Assembly (NCBI GenBank): GCA_002685965.1
Contig: NYZE01000129.1
Coordinates: 1 to 53,860 of the forward strand
Length of the DNA: 53,860 bases
Source: Planctomycetota bacterium
GTDB lineage: Bacteria > Planctomycetota > UBA1135 > GCA-002748355
Direction: 5' to 3'
Position 1 is the first letter of the stretch, and each line of letters starts with the position of its first letter. This document shows positions 20,862 through 30,374 of the stretch, piece by piece. A program made the translations under genes and the position numbers. The notes below the pieces were generated by a model. The model saw only the letters and a list, made by a program, of their open reading frames with translations, was not told where the DNA came from and made no database searches.

Positions 20862-21853
20862 TGCTGGCAGGAGACACAGTCCTCGACCTCGGTGACCTGC
20901 ACGTCGATTTCGACACCGACGATGGCGTGGTCCGCGCCGTGCGCGGCGTCTCTTACTCGATCAAACGTGGCCAGACGATTGGTGTTGTCGGCGAGTCCGG
21001 CTCTGGCAAGTCGGTCACGCATCTCGCGTTACTCGACCTGCTGCCGGAGACGGCGACGATCAGCGCTGACGTGATGCGGCTCGCGGGGCGCAGCATGCTC
21101 AACATGTCGGCGAAAGAGCGACGTAGCGTGCGCGGCAACGAGATCGCGATGATCTTTCAGGACCCGATGACCGCGCTGAACCCGTTCCTGACGGTCGGCA
21201 CACAGATCGCGGAGATGTTCCGCCTGCACCACGGGCTGCGCGGGCAGCGGCTCGTCGACGCGACGATCCAGGCTCTCGCCGACGTCGGCATCCCACGGCC
21301 GGAGCGGCGAATCGAGGACTACCCACACGAGTTCTCGGGCGGCATGCGGCAGCGCGTGATGATCGCGATGATGCTCGCCGGCAACCCGGAGCTGTTGATC
21401 GCTGACGAACCCACGACAGCGCTCGACGTGACTGTGCAGGCCCAGATCCTCGACCTCTTGGCCGGTCTACAGCGGGATCGCGGCATGAGCATCGTCTTGA
21501 TCACGCATGACCTGGGCGTCGTCGCCGGCTTCGCACATCGGACTCTCGTGATGTACGCGGGGCGGGTCGTCGAGGAAGCGGAAACGAGCGCGCTGTTCTG
21601 GAACCCGCAGCATCCGTATACGCGCGGTCTGCTGTCGTCGATTCCACGGCTTGACCGTGGCAGTCAGAAGCTGCGCCAGATCGTCGGCGCGCCGCCGGAT
21701 CTCTCGGCGCTTCCCCAAGGCTGCCCGTTCGCGCCGCGCTGCGACTTCGTCGAGGACCGTTGCCGCGAGCAAGAGCCGCTACTGGCGCCACGGGGCGACG
21801 GCCACACCGCGGCGTGTGTCGTCACGCTGCCGAAGTGGGAAGGGGCGGTTTGA
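20861..21853 (+). CDS. oppD: Oligopeptide ABC transporter ATP-binding protein OppD
   Basis: ATPase subunit of 330 residues. Walker A is [13 protein letters not shown], the Q-loop region is [13 protein letters not shown], the signature is [15 protein letters not shown], Walker B is [18 protein letters not shown] and the switch histidine is in [10 protein letters not shown]. The C-terminal oligopeptide-transporter domain contains the cysteines [15 protein letters not shown] and ACVV that coordinate an iron-sulfur cluster in Dpp/Opp relatives. It overlaps oppC and oppF by one and four bases. Confidence 0.96.
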   Translation: MLAGDTVLDLGDLHVDFDTDDGVVRAVRGVSYSIKRGQTIGVVGESGSGKSVTHLALLDLLPETATISADVMRLAGRSMLNMSAKERRSVRGNEIAMIFQDPMTALNPFLTVGTQIAEMFRLHHGLRGQRLVDATIQALADVGIPRPERRIEDYPHEFSGGMRQRVMIAMMLAGNPELLIADEPTTALDVTVQAQILDLLAGLQRDRGMSIVLITHDLGVVAGFAHRTLVMYAGRVVEEAETSALFWNPQHPYTRGLLSSIPRLDRGSQKLRQIVGAPPDLSALPQGCPFAPRCDFVEDRCREQEPLLAPRGDGHTAACVVTLPKWEGAV

Positions 21854-22800
21854 CCGAGGCACCGCTACTGGCCGTGCGCGGACTGCGGGTCTGGTTCCCG
21901 TCCAGGCCGCGACCGATCCGCGCGGTCGACGGCGTCTCGTTCGACCTCGCGCGTGGTGAGACACTGGGGCTCGTCGGCGAGTCTGGTTGTGGCAAGAGTA
22001 CGACCGCGCGCGCCCTCGTTGGACTCGTACCGGCGACCGATGGCAGCGCCCTGCTCGATGGCAAGGAGGTCCTTCATCTCGACGAGGCGAGCCTGCGCCG
22101 GGTGCGCCGCCGGGTGCAGATGGTGTTCCAGGACCCGTACGCGTCCCTGAACCCACGCATGACGGTCGGCAACATCGTCGGTGAGCCGCTGCTGATCCAC
22201 GGCCTTGCCACGGGCAAGGAACTGTTGTTGCGCACCGTCGAGTTGATGCTGCAGGTGGGCCTCGACCCGCGCTTTCTCAACCGCTACCCGCACGAGTTCT
22301 CTGGTGGCCAGCGCCAACGCATCGGGATCGCCCGCGCCCTCGCGCTAGGGCCTGAGGTGCTGCTCCTCGATGAGCCCGTCTCGGCCCTCGACGTTTCGAT
22401 CCAGGCGCAGGTCCTCAACCTCCTGGCCGAGCTCAAGGCTGAGCGCAACCTCGCCTACTTGTTCATCGCGCACGACCTGTCGGTCGTCCGTCACCTGTGT
22501 GAGCGGGTCGCAGTCATGTACCTCGGCCGCATCGTCGAGACCGGTCCGTCGGAGCAGGTCTTCTCCGATCCGCGCCACCCATATACCAAGGCGCTGCTGT
22601 CGGCAGTGCCGGTACCCGACCCCGCGGTCGAAGCCACTCGCGAGCGCATCTTGCTGCTCGGCGACCCCCCGTCGCCAGATCGAGAATCGGTCGGCTGCGC
22701 GTTCGCGGGCCGCTGCCCGATCGCAATCGAGCGTTGCAGGGTCGAGGACCCGGCCCCAGAGGAACACGAGGGTCGAATGGTCGCCTGCTGGCAACCCTAG
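21850..22800 (+). CDS. oppF: Oligopeptide ABC transporter ATP-binding protein OppF
   Basis: Second ATPase subunit, 316 residues from a TTG that overlaps the oppD stop (TTGA). Walker A is [13 protein letters not shown], the Q-loop is [16 protein letters not shown], the signature is [15 protein letters not shown] and Walker B is [18 protein letters not shown]. The C-terminal oligopeptide domain has the [15 protein letters not shown] cysteine motif. The start is supported by the overlap, since the longer upstream frame runs inside oppD. A hairpin repeat follows 14 bases after the stop. Confidence 0.95.
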   Translation: MTEAPLLAVRGLRVWFPSRPRPIRAVDGVSFDLARGETLGLVGESGCGKSTTARALVGLVPATDGSALLDGKEVLHLDEASLRRVRRRVQMVFQDPYASLNPRMTVGNIVGEPLLIHGLATGKELLLRTVELMLQVGLDPRFLNRYPHEFSGGQRQRIGIARALALGPEVLLLDEPVSALDVSIQAQVLNLLAELKAERNLAYLFIAHDLSVVRHLCERVAVMYLGRIVETGPSEQVFSDPRHPYTKALLSAVPVPDPAVEATRERILLLGDPPSPDRESVGCAFAGRCPIAIERCRVEDPAPEEHEGRMVACWQP

Positions 22801-22814
22801 CAGGGCACGTGGCG

Positions 22815-22847
22815 TGTCCCGGATCGGGTCAGACCCCATCCGGGACA
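22815..22847. repeat. REP-like palindrome downstream of oppF
   Basis: A 33-base near-perfect palindrome. TGTCCCGGAT (22815-22824) pairs with ATCCGGGACA (22838-22847), and the interior GGGTC-A-GACCC forms a second perfect stem; only one central pair (C opposite C) is mismatched. The interior 13-mer CGGGTCAGACCCC is the exact reverse complement of that in the element at 18730-18742. It sits between the convergent ends of oppF and the ChaN-like gene, where it could end transcription from both sides. Confidence 0.65.
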
Positions 22848-22855
22848 GAAGCCCC

Positions 22856-24391
22856 TTACGCCGACTTGGTTCCCCGGATCATTGAAATGGCCGATGGCGC
22901 GATCGCGCGGCGGATCAGTTCGATCGCCGGCTGGACGTCGCTGGGGTTTTGCAGCTTGCAGAACAGCGCTGCGAGGGCCAGTTGCCGTTCATTGCTGCCG
23001 GCTTGCAAGGCGCCGAACAACTGCTGACCGAGCGTCTGCCCGACGATGCGCGCCAGCACGAGTCCGGCCGGCCCCTCGGGGCAGGGCAGTCCGTTCGACG
23101 GAAGGCCGGGCGATTGGCCGTCCAGAAGCGCTTGTAGCCGGTCGTGCCAAGCGCCTGTTTGCTTCCAGTTGGCTTCGACGTTGAGGAAGTCTCGGTACCA
23201 CGACAGTGACTTGCCGCGGCGTAGCGGGTTGACCAAGAGCGACGCGACGAAGCCGGCCGCTTCGAGGCGTAGGCTCGACAGCAGCCGTACCTTGTCGGGG
23301 GCGTCGCTTGCTGGCTGTGGGCAGTTCTGCTGCACGAGCCACTTGCCCGCCGCTTCGGCGAGATGGTTGCTGCCGGGAAGGTGAATGACCAGTGGCCCCG
23401 TCTCTTCGAGGAAGGCGATGCCTTGGATGAAGAGTCGGTCGAGCAACGCGGTCGCTTTGGCCTCGTCGTTCACGAGCGACTGGAGAAGATTGCGTTGGTC
23501 CGGCTCGAACGTCGCGATGACTGTGGGCACCTGCGGCGCATCCACGTCGAGTTCTGCGCCGACGCGGGTCAAGAGGTCGGGCAGTAGTTCATCCGGCGAC
23601 GCGACGTGGCTCTCGTTCTCGCCCGACAGCGCCACCAAGCAGCTCTCTTCGACGAGCAGTGGATGCGTGTGTTGGAACACGTAGCGGTTCGAGTCGATCT
23701 GGAGCAGCGCCGGGATGCCCTCGCAATCTTCCTGGAGAGCGAAGTGGTACGGTGCGTGGTTCTGGTGCAGCACGGTGCACTCATCGCCGAGCTTCGCCGG
23801 TACTCGTTGCGGATGCAGGTGCAGGTCGCCGAGCAGCGCCAGGCATGGCCTGTCGGCGTAGCGTCCCAGGCGGTCCACCATCCAGTCTTCGCGCTCGTTG
23901 AAGTCGATCAGTTGGCCGTCGGCCGACGACGGGTGGTCGACCGCAAGCAGCCGGCAACCGTGCGCACGTGCCGTCTCGAGTAGCATCTCGTAGCCGTGCG
24001 TCGGAAGTTTTCCCCACGACTCGGGGAAGCGCAGCTCATGCAGCAGATGCTTGGCTGGTCGATCGTCCTGTGCCCAAGCCTCAAGCTCTGGTTGCTTCGA
24101 TGCCGGGATGATCTCGAAGGCCACGCACGCTGGTTTGTAGTCGCGCACGAAATCCGACGCGACGATCTGCGCGCGTGGCAGCGTGTGGTAGTCGCCGATC
24201 AAGAGCCACGGAGTAGACGCGAGGCGTTCGATGAAGCGTTGTCGTTCGAGCCGGCGGTAGGTGTCGGGGAAGCTCGCTTCGAACTCCGTCACCGCGCGCC
24301 AAAGTGATGGCCTACCCGCCGTGCCTAGTCGGCGAGCCTGGCGCGCAACGCGCTCCCACAACTCGCGTTGCAGCTCGAGCCCCTTTCCCAT
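22856..24391 (-). CDS. ChaN-like (haem-binding uptake, Tiki-superfamily) domain protein
   Basis: The 511-residue product carries the ChaN/PF04187-type domain at about residues 55-290: the opening strand LLIGDYHTLPRAQ (equivalent of the GE-x-H motif), VAFEIIPASKQPELEAW, and PCLALLGDLHLHPQRVP with its histidine cluster. The family binds haem in iron-regulated lipoproteins; related folds are metalloproteases. Here no signal peptide or lipobox is seen, and about 200 extra C-terminal residues have no recognised domain. Location is therefore probably cytoplasmic and the role unknown. Confidence 0.7.
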   Translation of the reverse strand: MGKGLELQRELWERVARQARRLGTAGRPSLWRAVTEFEASFPDTYRRLERQRFIERLASTPWLLIGDYHTLPRAQIVASDFVRDYKPACVAFEIIPASKQPELEAWAQDDRPAKHLLHELRFPESWGKLPTHGYEMLLETARAHGCRLLAVDHPSSADGQLIDFNEREDWMVDRLGRYADRPCLALLGDLHLHPQRVPAKLGDECTVLHQNHAPYHFALQEDCEGIPALLQIDSNRYVFQHTHPLLVEESCLVALSGENESHVASPDELLPDLLTRVGAELDVDAPQVPTVIATFEPDQRNLLQSLVNDEAKATALLDRLFIQGIAFLEETGPLVIHLPGSNHLAEAAGKWLVQQNCPQPASDAPDKVRLLSSLRLEAAGFVASLLVNPLRRGKSLSWYRDFLNVEANWKQTGAWHDRLQALLDGQSPGLPSNGLPCPEGPAGLVLARIVGQTLGQQLFGALQAGSNERQLALAALFCKLQNPSDVQPAIELIRRAIAPSAISMIRGTKSA

Positions 24392-24470
24392 GTGCTTCTT
24401 CTCGGCCGCAAGGGGCGGTCAAAACGACCTGTACATCGTCTGTCCCGAGCCGTCCGTCGCAATGACCCTT

Positions 24471-25952
24471 TCACTTCGGGGCGCTGCGAGCCTCACGCCT
24501 GTAGCGGTCGAGGATCGCGGTCATTCTTGCGACCACTTTGGGCCGCTTGCCCCACAGATTCTCGGTCTCCGAGGGGTCGGCACGCAGGTCATACAGCTGT
24601 CCAGCAGGCTCGCCGGGCTTCGCCTTGATCTTGCGCGGTTGCGTGAAACCACCGCTGCCCCGCCCTTCGATCAACTTCCAACGGCCCTTGCGGATCGCGA
24701 ACATCCCGCCCAGCGAGTGGTGCACCGTTGCTTCGCGCATCGGCCCCCCGATCTCTTGCCCGGCGAAGCGAGGCCACAGATTGCAGCTGTCCTCGGCAGC
24801 GTTCTCCGGCAGCTTTGCACCGACGATGCCCGCAATGGTGCGCAACATGTCGGTCAAACAGCCGGTGTCGTCGGTCGTGATTCCGGGCGGCGTCTTGCCG
24901 GGCCAACGCACGAGGAAGGGCACGCGATGTCCACCCTCGTGAATGTCCGCCTTCTGTCCGCGGTAGTGCAAGTTGGCGCGGTGGCCGTAGCGTTTGATGT
25001 CGGCCGTGGGCCAGTGCGATCCGTTGTCGGATGTGACGATCAACAACGTGTTCTCAGTGAGCCCGAGTTCGGTGAGCTTGCTGTCGATGCGACCGATGCA
25101 AGCATCGACCATCGCGACGAAGTCGCCGTAGTAGCCTGCCTTCGACTTGCCGCGCCAGGACTGGGTCGGCATCCAGGGTGTGTGTGGCGCCGGCAGCGGC
25201 ACGTAGAGGAAGAACGGTTGGCCCTTGTTGCTCGCGCATCGTTCGAGGAAGGCCTCGCTCTCTTTGGTCACGCGCGGCAGCACGTCGGCGTGGCGAAAGC
25301 CGGGTGCAACCGCGCCGCCGCGCCAGAAGCCTCCTCCCTTCTTGCGTCGGTGCCCGCTCTTCCTGACCTTCTCACTCGGTGCTTTTTCGACGGCGTCGCC
25401 GACGACCCAAACGTACGGCGGCATGTCGAGCGACGCCGGAATCCCGAAGAACGAGTCGAAGCCCGCAGTCAATGGTCCAGGACGCAGTGGTTTGGCGTAG
25501 TCGGTGCGCTTGTTGTCTTGCAGGCCGAGGTGCCACTTGCCGACGCCACCCGTGCGATAGCCGTGCTTCTTCAAGAGCGCCGGCAGCGTCACGCGCCCCT
25601 TCTCGATCAACATCTTGCTGTAGCCACCGAGGACGCCGCGTTTGAGCCGCGATCGCCAGGCGTATCGGCCGGTCAACAATGCGTAGCGCGTCGGCGTGCA
25701 TACCGCTGACGGCGAGTGCATGTCCGTGAAGCGCACGCCGGCCGCGGCGATCCGATCGAGGCACGGCGTCGGGATCTTCGACTCGGGGTTGTAGCAACCC
25801 AGATCTCCGGCTCCGAGATCGTCAGCCAGAACGAGCACGATGTTGGGCCGATTCTGGGCGGCCAAGGCGACAGGCAGGACCAACGGCAGGAGGACGACGC
25901 TGGCGATGTGGTAGGGGGCCACTCGAGGACTCCTGTGGATGCGGGCAATCAT
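24471..25952 (-). CDS. Secreted sulfatase (arylsulfatase A type)
   Basis: Hydrolyses sulfate esters outside the cytoplasm. I start it at the ATG at 25952 (493 residues), which places a signal peptide (ASVVLLPLVLPVALAAQ) at the N-terminus; the longer frame adds 20 residues without homology. The metal site opens with NIVLVLADDLGAGDLGCY, and the maturation site is Cys85 in CTPTR, matching C-x-P-x-R for conversion to formylglycine. DNGSHW and the following RGQKADIHEGGHRVPF are also typical. The usual maturase is not among its neighbours; the FGE-like gene at 44057 lacks the needed cysteines. Confidence 0.93.
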   Translation of the reverse strand: MIARIHRSPRVAPYHIASVVLLPLVLPVALAAQNRPNIVLVLADDLGAGDLGCYNPESKIPTPCLDRIAAAGVRFTDMHSPSAVCTPTRYALLTGRYAWRSRLKRGVLGGYSKMLIEKGRVTLPALLKKHGYRTGGVGKWHLGLQDNKRTDYAKPLRPGPLTAGFDSFFGIPASLDMPPYVWVVGDAVEKAPSEKVRKSGHRRKKGGGFWRGGAVAPGFRHADVLPRVTKESEAFLERCASNKGQPFFLYVPLPAPHTPWMPTQSWRGKSKAGYYGDFVAMVDACIGRIDSKLTELGLTENTLLIVTSDNGSHWPTADIKRYGHRANLHYRGQKADIHEGGHRVPFLVRWPGKTPPGITTDDTGCLTDMLRTIAGIVGAKLPENAAEDSCNLWPRFAGQEIGGPMREATVHHSLGGMFAIRKGRWKLIEGRGSGGFTQPRKIKAKPGEPAGQLYDLRADPSETENLWGKRPKVVARMTAILDRYRREARSAPK

Positions 25953-26065
25953 AGCCGCGGGGTTACTGGTCGGGCCGATCGTACAACGCACACTGTCGCG
26001 GCTGATTCCCAAGATCGTGCCTCGCTCGGGTTGTGAGCGGACGCGGTTTGTCCGAAGCTTGCCCC

Positions 26066-26326
26066 GTGCAACCCATCGGGGGCAGTCCGATCATCGAATA
26101 CCCGACCGACTGGAGCTACACGCTCCTCGGCTGGGATGAGGCCGAGATTCGCGCTGCCGTCGGCGAGATCATTCCCACCACCGAACACACACTTTGCTTC
26201 TCGCATCGCAGTAAGCGTGGCACCTACTGCTCGCTCGAACTCGTGATCGAAGTCGTGACGGAGGAAGAGCGGCTCGATCTCTACACGAGGCTTGGCGAGC
26301 ACGAGGCCATACGGATGGTGCTTTGA
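26066..26326 (+). CDS. DUF493 family protein (YbeD-like)
   Basis: Small protein of 86 residues from the GTG at 26066; a GTG at 26033 would add 11 residues. Neither has a convincing ribosome site. The family pattern is recognisable: YPTDWSYTLLG at the start, SHRSKRGTYCSLELVIEV in the middle strand pair, LYTRLGEHEAIRMVL at the end. The fold is a small ACT-like sandwich and the function is unknown; YbeD in E. coli precedes the lipoate genes, but no lipoate gene is here. It is divergent from the sulfatase and convergent with purQ. Confidence 0.75.
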   Translation: MQPIGGSPIIEYPTDWSYTLLGWDEAEIRAAVGEIIPTTEHTLCFSHRSKRGTYCSLELVIEVVTEEERLDLYTRLGEHEAIRMVL

Positions 26327-26365
26327 AGGCGCGCGTGCCCTCGGGAGTCGTTCATTGCGGGTCGG

Positions 26366-27145
26366 CTAACCGCTTGCGGCCGCCACGAGTGCGCGGAACA
26401 GCTTTGCTCCGGCCATCTCGTCGCCTTCGAGTTCGCGTCGTCCCCAGTCGGGATGGTGGTACGGCAGATAACTGCGGTCGGGATGCGGCATGAGGCCGAT
26501 CACGCGGCCGTCGGGGCTCGTCAGGCCGGCGATGGCGGCGAGCGATCCGTTCGGGTTCGCGGGGTAATCGGTGGTCGGGGAGTCGTCAGCGTCCACGTAG
26601 CGGAAGGCGACCAGGTTGGATGCTTCGGCGTCGAAGTTCGGTCCGGGGACGAACTTTCCTTCGCCGTGGCCGACCGGCATCTCCCACACGTCGCCCTGTG
26701 GCAACCAGGCGCAGGCCGAGCTCTCGATGCGTAGCCGGACCCAGCGGCACTCGTAGTGACCGGAGTCGTTGTGCACGACCGAGCATTCCTGCCGCAGGCC
26801 GCCGGCCGTTCGCGGCAGCAAGCCGGTCTTGACCAGGGCCTGGAAACCGTTGCAGATGCCGAGCACGAAGCCGCCTTCTTGGTCGACGAAGCGTTGCAGC
26901 GTGTCACCAAGGCGTAGCCTGCATTGGTTGGCGAGGATGCGCGCGGACGCGACGTCGTCGCCGTGGGCGAAGCCCCCAGGCAAGCACAGGATCCGCTTGC
27001 GCAGAATCATCTCGGGTGAAGCGAGCAGTTCGCCAGTCGTGGCAACCTCGACGCTGGCCCCGGCGCGCCTGAGAGCGTCGGAGTTCTCGACGTCGCAGTT
27101 GGTGCCGGGGGCCTTGATGACGAGAGCGGTAGCCAGGTTGCTCAT
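26366..27145 (-). CDS. purQ: Phosphoribosylformylglycinamidine synthase, glutaminase subunit
   Basis: Class I glutamine amidotransferase that feeds ammonia to PurL in step four of purine synthesis. The 259-residue product has KAPGTNCDVENSDALRRAG at the N-terminus, the oxyanion region PGGFAHGDDVASA, the nucleophile cysteine in LGICNGFQALVKTG, and the histidine in GLMPHPDRSYL. It is longer than the compact PurQ of Bacillus (about 227 residues) and resembles the C-terminal domain of large PurL. Its start overlaps the purL stop by four bases (ATGA), consistent with a complex made in fixed proportion. Confidence 0.95.
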   Translation of the reverse strand: MSNLATALVIKAPGTNCDVENSDALRRAGASVEVATTGELLASPEMILRKRILCLPGGFAHGDDVASARILANQCRLRLGDTLQRFVDQEGGFVLGICNGFQALVKTGLLPRTAGGLRQECSVVHNDSGHYECRWVRLRIESSACAWLPQGDVWEMPVGHGEGKFVPGPNFDAEASNLVAFRYVDADDSPTTDYPANPNGSLAAIAGLTSPDGRVIGLMPHPDRSYLPYHHPDWGRRELEGDEMAGAKLFRALVAAASG

Positions 27146-30069
27146 GTCGACGCTCCTGTCCCGAACGCGAGCGGTCCCCTGGCCAGCGGTGTACTCCAGG
27201 CTCTTTCGAGGTCGGCGTTCGTGATCTCGAGCACGCGGTCACCGGTGATGCCGTCGGCCACGAGCACCGGCTCGGTCACGGTGCGGCCGACCTGGCGGAT
27301 CGGCACGTTGAGCCGAGTGAGGAAGTTCACGAAGTCATCTTCGTGCTCCGGATGGGGCTCGACGAGAAGGCGGCCGAGTGATTCCGAGAACAGCACCTCG
27401 TCGTCGCGTTCGATGTCGTCGTCGTAGTCGACGTTGGCGACGTCGAGGAAGAGGCCGACGCCGCCGCCGAACGCCATCTCGGCCGCGGCGACTGCGAGGC
27501 CGCCCTCGGAGAGGTCGTGAGCCGCGGCGACCCAGCCGTTTCCGATGGTTTCATGCAGGAAGCGCAGCTTGGCGATCGCGGGCGCCGGGTCGCCGAGGCG
27601 TGGTGCCGAAGCGCCGAGCTTGCCGGCGAGCTTCCAGTAGACCGAGCCGCCCAGTTCCTTGTGTGTGCGCCCGACCAAGTAGACGTTCCGGTCGGGCGCC
27701 GTGAATGCCGAGTCGGGAATCTCACGGACGTCCGGTACGATGGCGAGCGCGGTCACGAGCAAGCATCCCGGGATCGCGATGGTCTTGTCACCAGTGTGAT
27801 ACTCGTTGTGCAACGAGTCCTTGCCCGAAACGAATGGTGTGCGGTAGTAGAACGCCGCCTCGCACACGGCCTCAGTGGCGCGCACGAGGGCACCAAGCTG
27901 TTCGGGGTCGTCTGTGTTGCCCCAGCAGTAGTTGTCGAGAATGACGCACCGCGTCGGGTCGCCGCCGCGCGCGACGACGTTGCGGATCGCCTCGTCGAGC
28001 GCAGCTTCCGCCATCGACGCCGGGTCAATGCGCGAGTAGCGCGGGTTGAGTCCGGTCGCGACCGCGAAACCGAGCGGCGAGTCGGGCTTGGGCGCGACGA
28101 CCGCAGCGTCACCGGGCGCGCGGCGTGTGCTGCCGGTGAGCGGCTTCGCTGCCGACTGCCCCTGCACTTCGTGATCGAACTGGCGGACGATCCACTCCTT
28201 GCTGCACACGCACGGATCGGCGAGCACCTCGAGCAGGTTCTTGTTCAGGTCCTCGGGCCACGGCAGCTCCGGGTCCGACAGTTGCGGCGGTGACCAGCGG
28301 GCGTGGCGCGTGGGCCGTGGCAGGCCGTTGTGCATGAACTCCATCTCGAGGTCGGCGATGCTCTCACCGGCGTAGGACAACTCGAGGTGTTTGGTGTCCG
28401 TGAAGTCACCGATCTCGGACGACTCGACTTCGAAGCGAGCACAGATCTCGTGGAAGCGTTCCAGGTGCTGCGGCGGGACGGCGAACACCATCCGCTCCTG
28501 CGCTTCGCTGATCCAGATCTCGGTCGGCGTCAGGCCGTCGTACTTGAGGAGCACGCGCTCGAGCTCGACGCGGGCGCCGATTTTCTCGCCCATCTCGCCG
28601 ACAGCCGAACTCAGACCGCCGGCGCCGCAGTCGGTGACCGCGTGGTAGAGCCCTTCGTCGCGAGCTTCGATCAAGGCGTCGGTGACTTTCTTCTCGGTGA
28701 TCGGATCGCCGATCTGCACTGCACCCGACGAAACGGTTTCGCTGGCTTCGTCGAGCTGGACGGACGAGAAGGTCGCGCCGTGGATGCCGTCTCGGCCGGT
28801 GCGACCGCCGGTGACGACGATGCGGTCACCCGGTAGTGCAGCCTTGCGCACGTGCGTCTTGGGCAAGATGCCAACGGTGCCGGCGTAGACGAGCGGGTTG
28901 CCGAGGAAGTCCTGGTCAAAGTGCACAGCGCCGGTGACGGTCGGAATGCCCATGGGGTTGCCGTAGTCGCGGACGCCACGGACGACACCGTCGAGAACGC
29001 GCGCCGGGTGCAGGCATCCGGCCGGCACTTCCGCTTCCGGAGTGTCGGGTGCGGCGACGCAGAAGACGTCGAGGTTGCATAGCGGCTTGGCACCGAGCCC
29101 GGTGCCGAGGATGTCGCGGATGACGCCGCCGATGCCCGTGCCCGCCCCGCCGAACGGCTCGATTGCCGATGGGTGGTTGTGCGTCTCTACCTTGATCGCG
29201 AGGCAGTCCTTCCCGTCGAAGTCGACGATGCCGGCGTTGTCGACGAAGACACTGACGCACATCCAGTGATCGATGCGTTGTGTCGTCGTGAAGATCGTCT
29301 CCTTGAGCAGGTTCTCGTAGATTCGCGGTTCCGCGTCGCCGTCTTCGTAGACGACGCGGCCGGTCAGTGTCTTGTGGTTGCAGTGTTCTGACCAGGTCTG
29401 CGCGAGCGTCTCCAGCTCGGTCAGCGTCGGTGTGCGTCCGAGACTCGCGAAGTGTTCCTGGATGCAGCGCATCTCGGCGGCATTCAACGACAGCACGCCG
29501 TTGCGGCTGATCTCATTGAGGGCGTCTTCGTCGAGGCCGGCAAGCGGAACCTCGACGCGCGTCTCGCAGCAGATGCCGCCGGGCAGTGGCAGGCCGGGCG
29601 GAAGCGTGTCGATCAGGCACTCTTCGATCACGTCGTTGGCGATCAGACGTCCGGCGTACTCGAGGTCGGCGCGCGATGTGTTGCGATCGAGTAGGAAGGA
29701 GCGGTAGGTGCCGGCAGCTTCGACTTCGATCCCGAGGTCGGCGAGCGCCGTCTGCACGCTGCGTGCGACTGGGTCCATGACCCCGGGCCGACGTCGGGCG
29801 ACGACTCGAGTGGTCGCGCCGATGTCGGGCCAGAGGTCGTCGCAGGTCGCGCCGGGAGTAGCAATGACGTAACGGTCCGTGATCGGGTCGGCGAGCAGTT
29901 CGCTAGCTGCGCGTTCGACTTCTTCCCTTGTGAGGGTTGCCGGCAGCAGGAAGCCGCGGATCGAAGTGACGCTTCCGGAGGCGAGCTGTTGGCTCAGCTC
30001 TGCCGCCGCCGCGTCCACGAGCCCGGGCCTGACGGCGACCTCGACGCACCATGCCTCCATCTGTCGCAT
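27142..30069 (-). CDS. purL: Phosphoribosylformylglycinamidine synthase, synthetase subunit with fused N-terminal PurS-like region
   Basis: ATP-dependent conversion of FGAR to FGAM. The 975-residue product is longer than stand-alone small PurL (about 740) and shorter than the fused large form (about 1,300). Residues 1-170 form PurS-like alpha/beta sandwiches, possibly two in tandem; the PurL core starts near residue 205 (LGRTPTLTELETLAQTWSEHC). Core signatures are KVETHNHPSAIEPFGGAGT, GVGDYGNP-like PMGIPTV, and FVSGKDSLHNEY in the second half. No separate purS gene is nearby, so the fusion probably replaces it. purQ follows with a four-base overlap. Confidence 0.94.
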   Translation of the reverse strand: MRQMEAWCVEVAVRPGLVDAAAAELSQQLASGSVTSIRGFLLPATLTREEVERAASELLADPITDRYVIATPGATCDDLWPDIGATTRVVARRRPGVMDPVARSVQTALADLGIEVEAAGTYRSFLLDRNTSRADLEYAGRLIANDVIEECLIDTLPPGLPLPGGICCETRVEVPLAGLDEDALNEISRNGVLSLNAAEMRCIQEHFASLGRTPTLTELETLAQTWSEHCNHKTLTGRVVYEDGDAEPRIYENLLKETIFTTTQRIDHWMCVSVFVDNAGIVDFDGKDCLAIKVETHNHPSAIEPFGGAGTGIGGVIRDILGTGLGAKPLCNLDVFCVAAPDTPEAEVPAGCLHPARVLDGVVRGVRDYGNPMGIPTVTGAVHFDQDFLGNPLVYAGTVGILPKTHVRKAALPGDRIVVTGGRTGRDGIHGATFSSVQLDEASETVSSGAVQIGDPITEKKVTDALIEARDEGLYHAVTDCGAGGLSSAVGEMGEKIGARVELERVLLKYDGLTPTEIWISEAQERMVFAVPPQHLERFHEICARFEVESSEIGDFTDTKHLELSYAGESIADLEMEFMHNGLPRPTRHARWSPPQLSDPELPWPEDLNKNLLEVLADPCVCSKEWIVRQFDHEVQGQSAAKPLTGSTRRAPGDAAVVAPKPDSPLGFAVATGLNPRYSRIDPASMAEAALDEAIRNVVARGGDPTRCVILDNYCWGNTDDPEQLGALVRATEAVCEAAFYYRTPFVSGKDSLHNEYHTGDKTIAIPGCLLVTALAIVPDVREIPDSAFTAPDRNVYLVGRTHKELGGSVYWKLAGKLGASAPRLGDPAPAIAKLRFLHETIGNGWVAAAHDLSEGGLAVAAAEMAFGGGVGLFLDVANVDYDDDIERDDEVLFSESLGRLLVEPHPEHEDDFVNFLTRLNVPIRQVGRTVTEPVLVADGITGDRVLEITNADLERAWSTPLARGPLAFGTGAST

Positions 30070-30153
30070 GTTGCCGCGCTGCTGCGCGGAAACAAGGCTC
30101 CGGAGTCACGCGGGCGGGATGATGCAACCGACCAGGCAGGCAAGGCGGCTTCG

Positions 30154-30363
30154 ATGTCTGTGACAGAGATTTCGAAGAACTCGCCGATCGACAAGGCCCT
30201 GAGCAGCGTGGGGGCTGCCACCGGTCGTGGCGCCGAGCACGCCCTGCCCGTGCTCGGGCGGCTCGGTCACCTGGAAGGCGAGGGCCGCGAAGGGGCTGAC
30301 CTCCTCCTCGAAGCCTGGGGCGAAGCACTCGTCATGCTCATCGGCACGATCGAGAACGATTAG
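30154..30363 (+). CDS. Small hypothetical protein
   Basis: A 69-codon frame starting ATG with AAGG ten bases upstream, in the 305-base gap between purL and the PilZ gene. The product is acidic with many Ala, Gly and Leu and a probable amphipathic C-terminal helix (LLLEAWGEALVMLIGTI). I recognise no family. The region also has open frames on the opposite strand, so coding is only a possibility. Nothing else was seen in this gap. Confidence 0.35.
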   Translation: MSVTEISKNSPIDKALSSVGAATGRGAEHALPVLGRLGHLEGEGREGADLLLEAWGEALVMLIGTIEND

Positions 30364-30374
30364 CCCGTAGGGAG

